From Persephonella atlantica (GTDB lineage: Bacteria; Aquificota; Aquificia; Aquificales; Hydrogenothermaceae), in NCBI RefSeq assembly GCF_016617615.1, contig NZ_JAACYA010000002.1, positions 682,001 to 746,000 of the forward strand: DNA of 64,000 bases. Direction: 5' to 3'. The notes below the pieces were generated by a model, which saw only the letters and a program-made list of their open reading frames with translations, was not told where the DNA came from and did no database searches. Positions within the stretch are counted from its first letter, which is position 1. Each line of letters starts with the position of its first letter. Positions 17,945-26,513 of this stretch are shown piece after piece. A program made the translations under genes and the position numbers.

Positions 17945-18898
17945 TTGGGTAGCCGTATAGCTGTTGTTGATATTGGAACATACTCAACAAGACTACTTAT
18001 ATCAGCTTTTCAGATTAAAGATAGCTTTGAAGAGAGTATAGAAACAATTCACGACATCCTGTCTGTAGGGAAAATTACAGCATTAGGAAGAAGGCTAAAA
18101 GAGACAGGATACCTTCAGGAAGAAGCGATAAACGATGTTCTGTCTACACTGAAAGAGTATGTTCTGATAGCAAAAGAGTATCACGTTGAAAGGATTATAG
18201 GATTTGCCACTGCAGCCTGTAGAGAAGCAAAAAATGGCCCAGAGCTGTTAGAGAAAATAAAACAGCTTGGAATAGACGTAAAACTGATAACAGGAGAGGA
18301 GGAAGCATATCTTTCTTTCCTTGCAACGGCATATGGAGTAAGACCTGAAGGAGATTTTGTAGTTATTGACCAGGGAGGCGGAAGCACAGAGTTTGTTTAC
18401 GGAAGGAAAAATAACGGTTACTCTATGAAAGATGCTGTTTCCTTTCCATTTGGAATTGTTTCACTGACAGAGAGATTTATAAAAACAGACCCCCCAGCAA
18501 AAGAGCAGCTATCACAGATGAGGGATTTTATAAAAGAGCATCTAAAACAGATAAAAGATTACTCCTCTGCCGATCAGCTTATTGGTCTTGGGGGAACTAT
18601 CACAACCCTTGTAGCTCTGGAAAAACATATATTTCCATACAGCTCCTTCAAAGTCCACAGGCAGACTCTCAGCAGAGAAAGCATCAAAAAATGGTTAGAA
18701 AAGCTGTCCCAGATGACAGTTGAGGAGAGAAAGTCTATACCTGTCATTGAGGACAAAAGGGCAGAAGCAATAATATCCGGTATTGTTATATTTGATACAG
18801 CTTTAGAGTTTTTTGGTAAAGACAGCATAACTGTAAGTGACTGGGGTCTCAGACACGGAGCAGTAATAAAACATATTATGGAGAGATTTGATGGTTGA
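17945..18898 (+). CDS. Ppx/GppA-family phosphatase
   Basis: A 317-residue ASKHA-fold enzyme (VVDIGTYSTRLLI at the N-terminus, GEEEAYLSFLA, VIDQGGGSTEFVYG, LIGLGGTITTL). The family includes exopolyphosphatase and guanosine pentaphosphate phosphatase. The single-domain length matches the short thermophile type (Aquifex-like) that lacks the C-terminal HD domain; the physiological substrate is not decidable. The start is TTG, eight bases after GGAG. The last bases overlap the next gene. Confidence 0.87.
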   Translation: MGSRIAVVDIGTYSTRLLISAFQIKDSFEESIETIHDILSVGKITALGRRLKETGYLQEEAINDVLSTLKEYVLIAKEYHVERIIGFATAACREAKNGPELLEKIKQLGIDVKLITGEEEAYLSFLATAYGVRPEGDFVVIDQGGGSTEFVYGRKNNGYSMKDAVSFPFGIVSLTERFIKTDPPAKEQLSQMRDFIKEHLKQIKDYSSADQLIGLGGTITTLVALEKHIFPYSSFKVHRQTLSRESIKKWLEKLSQMTVEERKSIPVIEDKRAEAIISGIVIFDTALEFFGKDSITVSDWGLRHGAVIKHIMERFDG

Positions 18899-19211
18899 GT
18901 TTGTAGGTGCAGGGATAGGATTCTCACTGACAGAGATGTTTATTTTTTCTCTGGGGCTTTTATACCTGATAGATTTCAGGACGAGAGGCAGAGCTGCAGG
19001 AGAAAGATTAGGTTATATTACCGCTGGTGTTGTATCCCTTATAGTTTTTTTAGTAGGGCTCATATACGCAGGAAAGTTTGCTGTTGACAGCCTTTTTCTG
19101 CACGAAAACAGGGACACTGCCGTCAGATTTTTAACTATGGGAATTGTTTTTGGGGTTATAACCTTTCCCTTTGTTTTGAGAAGCTCAACAAAGTTTTTCA
19201 TAAAGGTCTGA
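18891..19211 (+). CDS. Uncharacterised small membrane protein
   Basis: A 106-residue protein with three likely membrane helices (about residues 8-27, 43-64 and 82-100) and a basic loop FRTRGRAAGERLG between the first two. No family is recognised. The ATG at 18891 lies inside the ppx 3' end, so the two are translationally coupled. GGAGAG lies five bases upstream. Its 3' end overlaps that of the convergent tsaB. Confidence 0.65.
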   Translation: MVEFVGAGIGFSLTEMFIFSLGLLYLIDFRTRGRAAGERLGYITAGVVSLIVFLVGLIYAGKFAVDSLFLHENRDTAVRFLTMGIVFGVITFPFVLRSSTKFFIKV

Positions 19212-19806
19212 CATAAACAGGCTCTAATCTCATCAGGTCTTCTGTGCTTTCTTTTTTCAGTGAATAAAAAGCCCCGTCAACAGACAGGTCTTCTATCAGA
19301 TGAATAACATTCTCCCTGTGTATATCTACATTTTTAACCACAACAAGTCCTTCCAAATTCATCTGTTTAAAATGGGAAATTTTTATCAGCTTTATCTCTG
19401 ATACAGGTTTAATCCCTTTTCCATCAGAAGTAAACTCCTGCAGATAGCACTCTCCCTTTCCTGCGTTTATTACTGCTGTGATTTTACTGTTACAAAATCT
19501 GTATCTGTAGGCCATTGCTTCAAGAGAGCTGTAAGAATAAACAGGAATGTTTAGACTGTATGCAAGGGTCTTTGCTACTGTGATACCAACCCTTAAACCT
19601 GTATAACTGCCGGGTCCCTTATCAACTACCACAGCATACAAAACAGAAGGGTCATAACCTAATTGACGGAAAACCTCGTCAATCCTGCTCATCAGCAGTT
19701 CAGAAAAAGGCTTCAGCTTCTGGTAAGACTGTCTGACAACCAAGTTATGCCCATCAATAAGGGAAACACCCAAAACATCAGAATATGTATCTATTGATAA
19801 AATCAT
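19198..19806 (-). CDS. tsaB: tRNA threonylcarbamoyladenosine biosynthesis protein TsaB
   Basis: A 202-residue ASKHA-fold scaffold protein (MILSIDTYSDVLGVSLID ... VDKGPGSYTGLRVGITVAKTLAYSLNIPVY) needed with TsaD and TsaE for t6A37 modification of tRNAs. The GPGSxTGLR block is the TsaB signature. TsaB lacks the metal-binding histidines of TsaD, which agrees with the sequence. Monocistronic in this window. Confidence 0.92.
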   Translation of the reverse strand: MILSIDTYSDVLGVSLIDGHNLVVRQSYQKLKPFSELLMSRIDEVFRQLGYDPSVLYAVVVDKGPGSYTGLRVGITVAKTLAYSLNIPVYSYSSLEAMAYRYRFCNSKITAVINAGKGECYLQEFTSDGKGIKPVSEIKLIKISHFKQMNLEGLVVVKNVDIHRENVIHLIEDLSVDGAFYSLKKESTEDLMRLEPVYVRPL

Positions 19807-19860
19807 TATATTCCCATTTCATCTTTAAAGTGATTAAATGATTATACCGAAAAATTGTGT

Positions 19861-19895
19861 AATGGTGAATGGTGAGTAGCGAATGGTGAAAGGTG
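19861..19895 (+). repeat. Heptanucleotide tandem array (AATGGTG type, 5 units)
   Basis: Five consecutive 7-base units: AATGGTG, AATGGTG, AGTAGCG, AATGGTG, AAAGGTG. The array lies directly upstream of, and its last unit includes, the GTG start of the FlgM-like gene. It is a variant of the TAGTNNG heptamer arrays at 28.8, 29.6 and 30.0 kb. Confidence 0.8.
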
Positions 19896-20108
19896 GATAA
19901 AAAGAAGATAAAAAAAATCTTACAGGAAGCCTTACAAAATCTCAGTGATGAAGAGTTAGAAAAGTTGGAGCAATACCTTCAGGAGGAGAAGAGGTTGCGA
20001 AGGGAAAAGATAGAAAAGTTAAAACAGCTGATTGAAAGGGGAGAATACGACATCCCACCTGAAAAGGTAGCAGAAAAAATACTTGAGTTTATCAAGAAAA
20101 ACCGCTAA
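19893..20108 (+). CDS. FlgM-like (anti-sigma-28) small protein
   Basis: A 71-residue, highly charged helical protein. Residues 12-40 look like a coiled coil (LSDEELEKLEQYLQEEKRLRR). The C-terminus (KIEKLKQLIERGEYDIPPEKVAEKILEFIKK) fits the FlgM consensus, in which an xIxxGxYxVxxxxVAxxLL motif binds the flagellar sigma factor. The N-terminal half is not FlgM-like, so it may be a FlgM paralogue or just a similar helical protein. The only start (GTG at 19893) falls in the last unit of a heptamer array with no separate ribosome site. Convergent with the cysteine desulfurase, overlapping it by 17 bases. Confidence 0.6.
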   Translation: MDKKKIKKILQEALQNLSDEELEKLEQYLQEEKRLRREKIEKLKQLIERGEYDIPPEKVAEKILEFIKKNR

Positions 20109-21228
20109 AGGAGAGGAGTTTTTTGTAAACCTCTACTGTTTCTTTAACTGCCGTTTCAACATCTTCCTCAGTTGTATCAAAACCAAAAGAAAATCTCACT
20201 CCAGACAGGGCATCTTTTTCAGAAAAACCGTAAGAGAGCAAAACATGGGAAGGCAATGGGCTGCCTGTTGAACAGGCAGAACCTGACGAAACAGCAATCC
20301 CTCTCCTGCCAAGGGCTATAACCATACTGTGTCCATCTACACCGGGAAACAGCACTGTAGTTATATAAGGAACCTTAAAACCTTCTGAAACCACTTTTAT
20401 TTCAGGAATTTCTGATTTTAAACGGAAAGTTAGCATATTTTCTAACTTTCTGCTTTTTTCTAAAAAACCTTCCCTTATCTGCAGCCATTTTTCAGCAGCA
20501 ATCTTCAAAGATACTATCCCTGACGTATTCTCTGTCCCAGACCTCAGACCAAACTCCTGTCCTCCCCCGTGAAGGAGAGGCACAACTGAAACTTCCTTTT
20601 TTCGCTTCAGCAATCCTACACCTTTAGGAGCATTAATCTTATGACCAGAAACAGAGAAAAAGTCTAAATAATCAAAAGGCACGTTTATCTTACCAAAGCT
20701 CTGGACAACATCAGAGAAAAACAGAACATCTTTTTCCCTGCACAGCTTACCTATCTCTTCTAAGTCCTGAATAACCCCTGTCTCGTTATTAACGTGGATA
20801 ATCCCAACAAATAATGTTTTTGGTGTTATTTTTTTCCTGATTTCATCAATGTCAACAATTCCATTTTTGTCAACATTCAGAAAGTCTACTTTAACTCCCT
20901 TTTTTGATAGATATCTTAATGGACTTAAAACTGATTTATGTTCAATAGGAGATACAATAACATGATTTTTTTCAGGAAAAGCCTCATAAAGCCCTTTTAT
21001 TACAGTGTTGTTGCTCTCTGTAGCACAGGATGTAAATATTATTTCCTCTTCCTGAGCACCTGCTATCTGTGAAAAAAATCTCCTAACCTCGTCTATAGCT
21101 CTTCTACTTTTCTGTCCATCTGGATGTATAGAGTTTGGATTGGCATAATATTCCTGATGAATCTTTTTCAGATTATCTAAAACCTCAGGAAAAACCTTAG
21201 TCGTAGCTGCACTGTCTAAGTATATCAT
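20092..21228 (-). CDS. Cysteine desulfurase (NifS/IscS family)
   Basis: A 378-residue PLP enzyme that moves sulfur from cysteine to scaffold proteins or tRNA-thiolation enzymes. It begins MIYLDSAATTK. The PLP lysine lies in SVSGHKINAPKG and the persulfide cysteine in SSGSACSTGSPLPSHVL. The motif and length indicate group I (NifS/IscS) rather than SufS. No iscU or iscR is adjacent. It overlaps the O-antigen-ligase-like gene by four bases, so it may be read with the polysaccharide genes upstream of it. Confidence 0.92.
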   Translation of the reverse strand: MIYLDSAATTKVFPEVLDNLKKIHQEYYANPNSIHPDGQKSRRAIDEVRRFFSQIAGAQEEEIIFTSCATESNNTVIKGLYEAFPEKNHVIVSPIEHKSVLSPLRYLSKKGVKVDFLNVDKNGIVDIDEIRKKITPKTLFVGIIHVNNETGVIQDLEEIGKLCREKDVLFFSDVVQSFGKINVPFDYLDFFSVSGHKINAPKGVGLLKRKKEVSVVPLLHGGGQEFGLRSGTENTSGIVSLKIAAEKWLQIREGFLEKSRKLENMLTFRLKSEIPEIKVVSEGFKVPYITTVLFPGVDGHSMVIALGRRGIAVSSGSACSTGSPLPSHVLLSYGFSEKDALSGVRFSFGFDTTEEDVETAVKETVEVYKKLLSFSGFS

Positions 21229-22412
21229 CCGACCTCTTCTGCCCTTTTACTAAAGTATAACTCACCTAATTTAAACAGGAGCAGATATAAGGGAAGCAGC
21301 GCATCCCAGAAAAATGTAAACACAGAGCCAATAATATGTATAAGAAGGGGAATAAACAGACCTAATGCAATGATATCTGCATTTTCTCTTATTTTCACAG
21401 TAAGGAAAGTTTTAAAAGCAATAAATATGATAAACAGCTCTGCTATCAGACCAACAATACCTTTCTCAATAAATTCAGACAGTATAAACACAGACTCATA
21501 CTTGACCCACGTTTTTGGACTTCTCTCGTGAGGCAGATAATAACCTGAGCGAACGCCGTGTCCTATAAGCAGATTAATATAATTTCCCTCCTTTATGTCA
21601 TTCTGTATTATCTTCACAGCATCGTAGCCAATACCGACCCGTGCAGAACTTATCCTATTTAGTGTATGATAGTTCAAAGGCTCTTTTCCCATTATCACAT
21701 TGTTTAATGTTTTGAATCTAACATCTGTCTGGGACAGATATATGTACCCTGACACTCCTACAACAAGAGAAGAAATTATCAATCCTGCAAAAATCTTTTT
21801 GTTAATAATCCCATTTTTGCTAAGAATAAAACTGAGAAGAACAAAAATTATAAAAAATCCCAGTATTGGAGAACGCCTATGTGTCAAAATCAAAACCACT
21901 GCAAAAATAAAAAACAGCCCTGCATATAGAATAATCTTTCTATTATCTTTTTCTTTCCACGCAGCAATTCCTAACAAAACAGTCATCAAGGCAAACTCAG
22001 CGTAAAACTGTCCGACCTCAAATGTTCCACCCCATATGGGACGGGTCTCTCCAACGGTAAAATATTTGAAAAAAACAACAGGTAGCAGGAAAATCCCTAT
22101 GAATACAAACAGATAAATAACGTTTCTAACTGTCCTCCTGTTTACATCTGTTTTATAAAAATATATAAGCTGAAATATACCCTCTTCTACAGCCTTAAAA
22201 ATCATCTTTGGAGCAAATAAAACAGTTGAAAACATAGAAACAGCTGAAAACGTTAATACAGGATATTTCATCCTACCTTCCAAATTTTTTGACCGTAAAA
22301 CATCCCATAAAACCCATAAGAGACCAATAACCACAAAAACTTCAAACAACGATATAGAAATGAAGGATGACACAATTAACAGATATATATAAACAATTTT
22401 TTTACTATCCAA
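21225..22412 (-). CDS. O-antigen ligase/polymerase-like membrane protein
   Basis: A 395-residue protein with about ten hydrophobic helices and a large extracytoplasmic loop at about residues 225-300 (NYHTLNRISSARVGIGYDAVKII ... GHGVRSGYYLPHERSP). The RxxxW/HxR-rich loop and helix pattern are those of the Wzy/WaaL superfamily, which joins or polymerises O-antigen on the periplasmic side. A second such protein (32940-34118) lies in the island; this one, next to the initiating sugar transferase and outside the most AT-rich part, is a reasonable WaaL candidate. Overlaps its neighbours on both sides. Confidence 0.75.
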   Translation of the reverse strand: MDSKKIVYIYLLIVSSFISISLFEVFVVIGLLWVLWDVLRSKNLEGRMKYPVLTFSAVSMFSTVLFAPKMIFKAVEEGIFQLIYFYKTDVNRRTVRNVIYLFVFIGIFLLPVVFFKYFTVGETRPIWGGTFEVGQFYAEFALMTVLLGIAAWKEKDNRKIILYAGLFFIFAVVLILTHRRSPILGFFIIFVLLSFILSKNGIINKKIFAGLIISSLVVGVSGYIYLSQTDVRFKTLNNVIMGKEPLNYHTLNRISSARVGIGYDAVKIIQNDIKEGNYINLLIGHGVRSGYYLPHERSPKTWVKYESVFILSEFIEKGIVGLIAELFIIFIAFKTFLTVKIRENADIIALGLFIPLLIHIIGSVFTFFWDALLPLYLLLFKLGELYFSKRAEEVG

Positions 22413-23433
22413 GTTTAACTCTCCTTTTTATCAGATTTTTACTCAGATAATAGTAAAGAAGCAGGTAAGTCAGACAAAACATTACAAACAGGAAAAACAA
22501 CACATTAGTATTATCAAAAAATAAAACCGCCATAAAATCAAAAGGAACAGACAACACAAAAATAAACATGGAAGAGAGAGGATTGTTTTTTACTATCTTT
22601 TTGTAAATCAATGAATGAAGGTGGAGCTTATCAGGGGAAAATGGGGATGTTTTCTGGATAAATTTTCTCCGGAACATTGCAAATAAAACATCAAATATTG
22701 GATAAGCAAGAATAACTACTGGGAACCAGGGTGATATTTCTGGATTCCTGCCCACCATTAGAACAGATATAACAGCCATCAAGAAACCTAAAAAGTATGC
22801 TCCTCCATCTCCTAAGAATATCTTGCCATAAGGAAAATTTAAAACAAAAAATCCCAGCAAACTTCCTGCCAACGCTACACAAAGAGTAAAAAACTCTAAA
22901 TCTCCTACCATATACAGCACATAAGAAAAAAAGGTGAGGGATATAATACCTAAGCCTGATGATAGACCATTTAGCCCATCAACCATGTTAAAAGCATTAA
23001 TAATACCAACAACAGCAAAAATGGTAAAAGGAACAGCAATAAAAAATGGAAAAGAAATAAAACCTATACTGTTAACCACCGCATTTAGAGTAAACACTGA
23101 TAGAGCTGCCCCTACAGACATAAAAACAAGCCTAAGCTTAGGAGGTATATTTCCGTGATAATCCTCAAATAAACCTGTCAGGAAAACAGGTAGAGAAGAG
23201 ATGAACAGTCCCAACATAAAATCTTTGTTTTCCATAAAGAAAAAAATTCCAGTAAAAAAACCTAAAAAAATACCTATTCCACCAATTCTGGGAACAGGAG
23301 TTTTATGAACCTTTTGAGGTTTATCTGCATCAACACTATCTATAAAAAAACCAGTTTTCTTTGAAAAAAAAGCACTAACTACATTTCCTACAAAAGAAAT
23401 AATAAAAGGAACAGTTATGTATAAAAACATCAA
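22405..23433 (-). CDS. Polyprenyl-phosphate N-acetylhexosamine-1-phosphate transferase (WecA/MraY family)
   Basis: A 342-residue protein with about ten helices that should load the first sugar-1-phosphate onto undecaprenyl phosphate to start O-antigen synthesis. The catalytic loops are visible: NAFNMVDGLNGLSSG, FLGDGGAYFLGF and the C-terminal DKLHLHSLIYKK (histidine motif of WecA/Rfe-type enzymes). The usual cytoplasmic DD pair is represented by FEDYHGNIPPKLRL. The substrate (UDP-GlcNAc or another UDP-HexNAc) is not decidable. Confidence 0.88.
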   Translation of the reverse strand: MMFLYITVPFIISFVGNVVSAFFSKKTGFFIDSVDADKPQKVHKTPVPRIGGIGIFLGFFTGIFFFMENKDFMLGLFISSLPVFLTGLFEDYHGNIPPKLRLVFMSVGAALSVFTLNAVVNSIGFISFPFFIAVPFTIFAVVGIINAFNMVDGLNGLSSGLGIISLTFFSYVLYMVGDLEFFTLCVALAGSLLGFFVLNFPYGKIFLGDGGAYFLGFLMAVISVLMVGRNPEISPWFPVVILAYPIFDVLFAMFRRKFIQKTSPFSPDKLHLHSLIYKKIVKNNPLSSMFIFVLSVPFDFMAVLFFDNTNVLFFLFVMFCLTYLLLYYYLSKNLIKRRVKLG

Positions 23434-23436
23434 CCC

Positions 23437-24279
23437 TCAAAACCTTAAATATCTTTTTATTTCCTCTTCCCATTCTATTATATCTATTTTCAGAATATTT
23501 TTAATCCTGTCATTACCCATAGCAGAAAATTTTGGTCTTTTTGCTGGCAGGTTAAAAATATCAGAAGAGACAGGTTTTATAAACTTTTTTATTCCTTTTA
23601 TCTCAAAAACTTTCTTAGCCCATTCATACCTTGATGCATAACCTGAGTTTGTTAAGTGGTATAAACCTGTTAAGCCCTGCTCAACGGCCTTTAGAGAGAC
23701 TTCCACAATTGTTCTTGTTGACGTGGGAACAGATATCTCATCATAAGCCACTTTCAGATAATCGTTGTCTTTTGCCCACTGCATCAGTTTATAAATAAAG
23801 TTCTGTTTACCTTCCCCATACACCCAGCTTGTCCTGAAGATAAGGTATTTTTCTGTTTCTTCTTTTAGAAATATTTCACCTAAAAGCTTACTCTTTCCAT
23901 ACTCGTTCAAAGGATTCGGATTGTCCTCTTCTGTACATAATCCATCTTCTTTTTCTCCATCAAATACATAATCAGTAGAGTAATGAATCAAAAACGCATT
24001 AAACCTTTTAGAAGCAAAGGCTAAATTTCTAACTCCAAGACTGTTAACCTTTATAGCTGTCCTATAATCTTCCTCTGCTTTATCTACCTGATTGTAAGCA
24101 GCACAGTTTATGACTACATCTGGTTTTATACCCTTAAAAACTTCCAAAACACTGCTCAGGTCAGATATATCACACTCTTTATGCTCTAATGCATAAAACT
24201 CTTTTTTTTCCTTTTCAAAAGTTTTAACAAACTCTTTTCCAAGCTGACCATTTTTACCAAAAATCAGATATTTAGCCAT
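23437..24279 (-). CDS. rmlD: dTDP-4-dehydrorhamnose reductase
   Basis: A 280-residue short-chain-type reductase making dTDP-L-rhamnose. Rossmann motif FGKNGQLGKEF, then NCAAYNQVDKAEEDY, STDYVFDGEKEDG, NPLNEYGKSKLLGE (YxxxK) and FRTSWVYGEGKQNFI, all typical of RmlD. It overlaps rmlB by eight bases. Confidence 0.93.
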   Translation of the reverse strand: MAKYLIFGKNGQLGKEFVKTFEKEKKEFYALEHKECDISDLSSVLEVFKGIKPDVVINCAAYNQVDKAEEDYRTAIKVNSLGVRNLAFASKRFNAFLIHYSTDYVFDGEKEDGLCTEEDNPNPLNEYGKSKLLGEIFLKEETEKYLIFRTSWVYGEGKQNFIYKLMQWAKDNDYLKVAYDEISVPTSTRTIVEVSLKAVEQGLTGLYHLTNSGYASRYEWAKKVFEIKGIKKFIKPVSSDIFNLPAKRPKFSAMGNDRIKNILKIDIIEWEEEIKRYLRF

Positions 24280-25261
24280 AAATCTTTTCCCAGTAGTTTT
24301 TGAGATATTTTAGCTTTTTCTCTACCCACTGGATATTATCTAAATACCACGCAACAGTTTTTTCTAAACCTTCTTCAAACTTTACTTTTGCTTTCCATCC
24401 TATTTCTTTTTCTATTTTTTCTGTATTTAAAGAATATCTAAAGTCGTGCCCCGGTCTGTCTTTTACAAATGTTATCAGTTCTTCTGGTTTACCCAAAACA
24501 GTCAGAACAGCTTTTACAACATCTATATTTTTTCTCTCTTCACCACTTCCAACATTATATACCTCCCCTACTTTTCCCTTTTTTATTACCTCAAAAACTG
24601 CCTCTGCACAATCTGAAACAAAGAGCCACTCCCTCACATTCTCTCCTGTTCCATAAACAGGGATAGGTTCGTTATTTAACGCTTTCAGTATAACAACCGG
24701 TATCAATTTTTCTGGATACTGCCACCATCCGTAGTTATTGGAAGGTCTGACTGTAATAACCGGCAGTCCATAAGTTCTGCTGTATGCTCTACCAAGCATA
24801 TCTGCTGCTGCTTTACTTGCAGAATAGGGAGAGTTTGGCACCAGTGGAGTATCCTCAAAAAATTGTCCATCTTCTCCAAGTTCTCCATAAACTTCATCTG
24901 TTGCAATATTTATAAACAGCTTTATATCACTTTCTTTTGCCACATCTAATAAAACCTGCGTTCCTTTCACATTTGCCTCTATAAAAGGTGAAGCATCTAA
25001 AATGCTTCTATCAACGTGGCTTTCTGCAGCCCAGTGGACTACCACATCAGGTTTTTCTGCTTTAAATATATGCTCTACAAACTCTCTATTTGTTACATCT
25101 GCTCTATAGAACTTAATTTTGTCTATAACACTTTTCAGCCTTTCTAAATCTCCGGCATACGTGAGCTTGTCAATCACAACTGTTTCTATTCCTCTATAAA
25201 CAGCCTGTCTGACAAACTCACTTCCTATAAATCCTGCTCCGCCTGTTACTAATAGTTTCAA
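24272..25261 (-). CDS. rmlB: dTDP-glucose 4,6-dehydratase
   Basis: A 329-residue extended SDR that converts dTDP-glucose to dTDP-4-keto-6-deoxyglucose. GGAGFIGSEFVRQ, NIATDEVYGELGEDGQFFEDTPLVPNSPYSASKAAADM (catalytic Thr-Asp-Glu and YxxxK) and RPSNNYGWWQYPEKLIPVVI. The YGWWQYPEKLIP sequence is close to the usual YGPYQFPEKLIP. It lies three bases after rmlC. No rmlA (glucose-1-phosphate thymidylyltransferase) is in the window, so it must be encoded elsewhere. Confidence 0.94.
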   Translation of the reverse strand: MKLLVTGGAGFIGSEFVRQAVYRGIETVVIDKLTYAGDLERLKSVIDKIKFYRADVTNREFVEHIFKAEKPDVVVHWAAESHVDRSILDASPFIEANVKGTQVLLDVAKESDIKLFINIATDEVYGELGEDGQFFEDTPLVPNSPYSASKAAADMLGRAYSRTYGLPVITVRPSNNYGWWQYPEKLIPVVILKALNNEPIPVYGTGENVREWLFVSDCAEAVFEVIKKGKVGEVYNVGSGEERKNIDVVKAVLTVLGKPEELITFVKDRPGHDFRYSLNTEKIEKEIGWKAKVKFEEGLEKTVAWYLDNIQWVEKKLKYLKNYWEKIYG

Positions 25262-25264
25262 AAT

Positions 25265-25837
25265 CTATCCTCCATACACAAAGTTAATATCTGCATCTTT
25301 TAGGCAAGGTAGTTTTTTGTCTTTATCGGATAGTAAAACCTCTTCTATATCATCTAAAGGCCAATCTATTCCCACATCAGGGTCATTCCATATGATACCT
25401 GCATCATGCTGAGGAGAATACTCCCCACCTGATACTTTGTACATAACTTCTGCTTCGTCTGAAAGTGTCAAAAATCCATGGGCAAATCCTTCCGGTATCC
25501 ACAGCATAAGTTTGTTTTCTTCAGATAATTCATATCCTACCCACTTTCCAAAGGTGGGGCTTCCCTTCCTGATGTCCACTGCAACATCAAATATTTTACC
25601 TTTTATACATCTGACTAACTTTCCCTGAGCAAAGGGCTTTTTCTGGTAATGGAGGCCTCTCAGCACACCTTTTACAGATTTTGAATGATTATCCTGAACA
25701 AAATCTGCGTTTATCCCAGCTTTTTCAAAATCAGACTTTTTGTAGGTTTCCATAAAAAAGCCTCTACTGTCTCCAAAAACCTTCGGTTTTATCAAAATAA
25801 CATTTGGAATATCTGTTTTTATAAATTCAAATGGCAT
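25265..25837 (-). CDS. rmlC: dTDP-4-dehydrorhamnose 3,5-epimerase
   Basis: A 190-residue cupin that epimerises C3 and C5 of the keto sugar. It contains FVQDNHSKSVKGVLRGLHYQ (catalytic His), RCIKGKIFDVAVDIRKGSPTFGKWV, IPEGFAHGFLTLSDEAEVMYK and YSPQHDAGIIWNDPDVGIDWPL. It is the first rhamnose gene of the three-gene rmlC-rmlB-rmlD block and follows vapC by nine bases. Confidence 0.95.
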   Translation of the reverse strand: MPFEFIKTDIPNVILIKPKVFGDSRGFFMETYKKSDFEKAGINADFVQDNHSKSVKGVLRGLHYQKKPFAQGKLVRCIKGKIFDVAVDIRKGSPTFGKWVGYELSEENKLMLWIPEGFAHGFLTLSDEAEVMYKVSGGEYSPQHDAGIIWNDPDVGIDWPLDDIEEVLLSDKDKKLPCLKDADINFVYGG

Positions 25838-25846
25838 GCCCGTCCT

Positions 25847-26242
25847 CTATATTAAATCTTCAGGTGTTTTTCTTAATATACCTGTTTTGTCAAAATCTTT
25901 ATCAGAACTGACCAAAATTAGATTATGATTTTTTGCGATGTGATACTGATATGCATCATCAAAATTCACATTATATGTTTCAATAATCTTTAAAACTTCT
26001 TTTAATCTATCAGGTTTTACTGATATAATTTCTATTGCTGAATCTATAATATCATCTAAAAACATATCTGCCACTTCAAACTCTTTAAATCTTGTCAAAA
26101 TTATTAAAATAGAATGTAGAGAAAAATCCGAAATAACCAAAACATCCCCACTATATTTGTCTAAAAACCTCACCACTTCTTCTGACTTTTCCTGCTTTAA
26201 TAAAGCCTCCAACCATATGTTAGTATCAAGTAAATATTTCAC
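25847..26242 (-). CDS. vapC: PIN-domain toxin, VapC type
   Basis: A 131-residue PIN-domain ribonuclease. The acidic metal-binding residues are in place: D6 (YLLDTN), E12, D95/D96 (NFDDAYQY) and D114/D116 (SSDKDFD). VapC toxins cleave tRNA or rRNA and are held by a co-transcribed antitoxin. The start is GTG at 26242, with GGAGAGAAG about ten bases upstream. The antitoxin gene upstream carries a frameshift, so either this toxin is inert or tolerated, or the antitoxin is rescued by slippage. It is inserted between manC and rmlC. Confidence 0.86.
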   Translation of the reverse strand: MKYLLDTNIWLEALLKQEKSEEVVRFLDKYSGDVLVISDFSLHSILIILTRFKEFEVADMFLDDIIDSAIEIISVKPDRLKEVLKIIETYNVNFDDAYQYHIAKNHNLILVSSDKDFDKTGILRKTPEDLI

Positions 26243-26478
26243 CTATAAATCTTCTCTCCATTTCATTGATTTCTTTTGAAGTTCAAGAGAGGTGTAATCT
26301 TTTTTATACTTACTTAATCTTCCAACCCAATTTAATTTCAACTTTTTTTCTTTTCTTTTTGTAATAAAAACCTGACGAAATCTTTTACTTCTTCTTTTAA
26401 CTCCTCAGGCAATTCTTCTATCAAGTTAATTAACTCTTTATCTTCTACAAACTTCATAATATATCTCTTAACTAACAT
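26226..26478 (-). pseudogene. Frameshifted DUF2281-type antitoxin partner of vapC
   Basis: The first frame (26478-26338, ATG at 26478 or 26457) gives a helical N-terminus, KELINLIEELPEELKEEV, that stops at TGA 26340-26338 right after a run of seven A (coding strand). One base back, the next frame continues through KLNWVGRLSKYKKDYTSLEL to a stop at 26228-26226, inside the vapC start. The two halves together match DUF2281-like antitoxins (helix, then W-G-L..YTS.ELQ..), so one A appears to be missing from an eight-A run. Alternatives are a sequencing error or deliberate slippage at the A run. Confidence 0.75.
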
Positions 26479-26513
26479 TTTCTAACCTAAAAGCTTAATC
26501 TCTAATTTCCTTT

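Noticed and set aside
26338-26350. A classical X-XXY-YYZ programmed -1 frameshift site in the antitoxin
   Set aside because: In the zero frame the codons are AAG AAA AAA AGT, so the base before the slip pair is G and the heptamer is not ideal, and no stimulatory stem-loop was recognised. Slippage remains possible but is not claimed.
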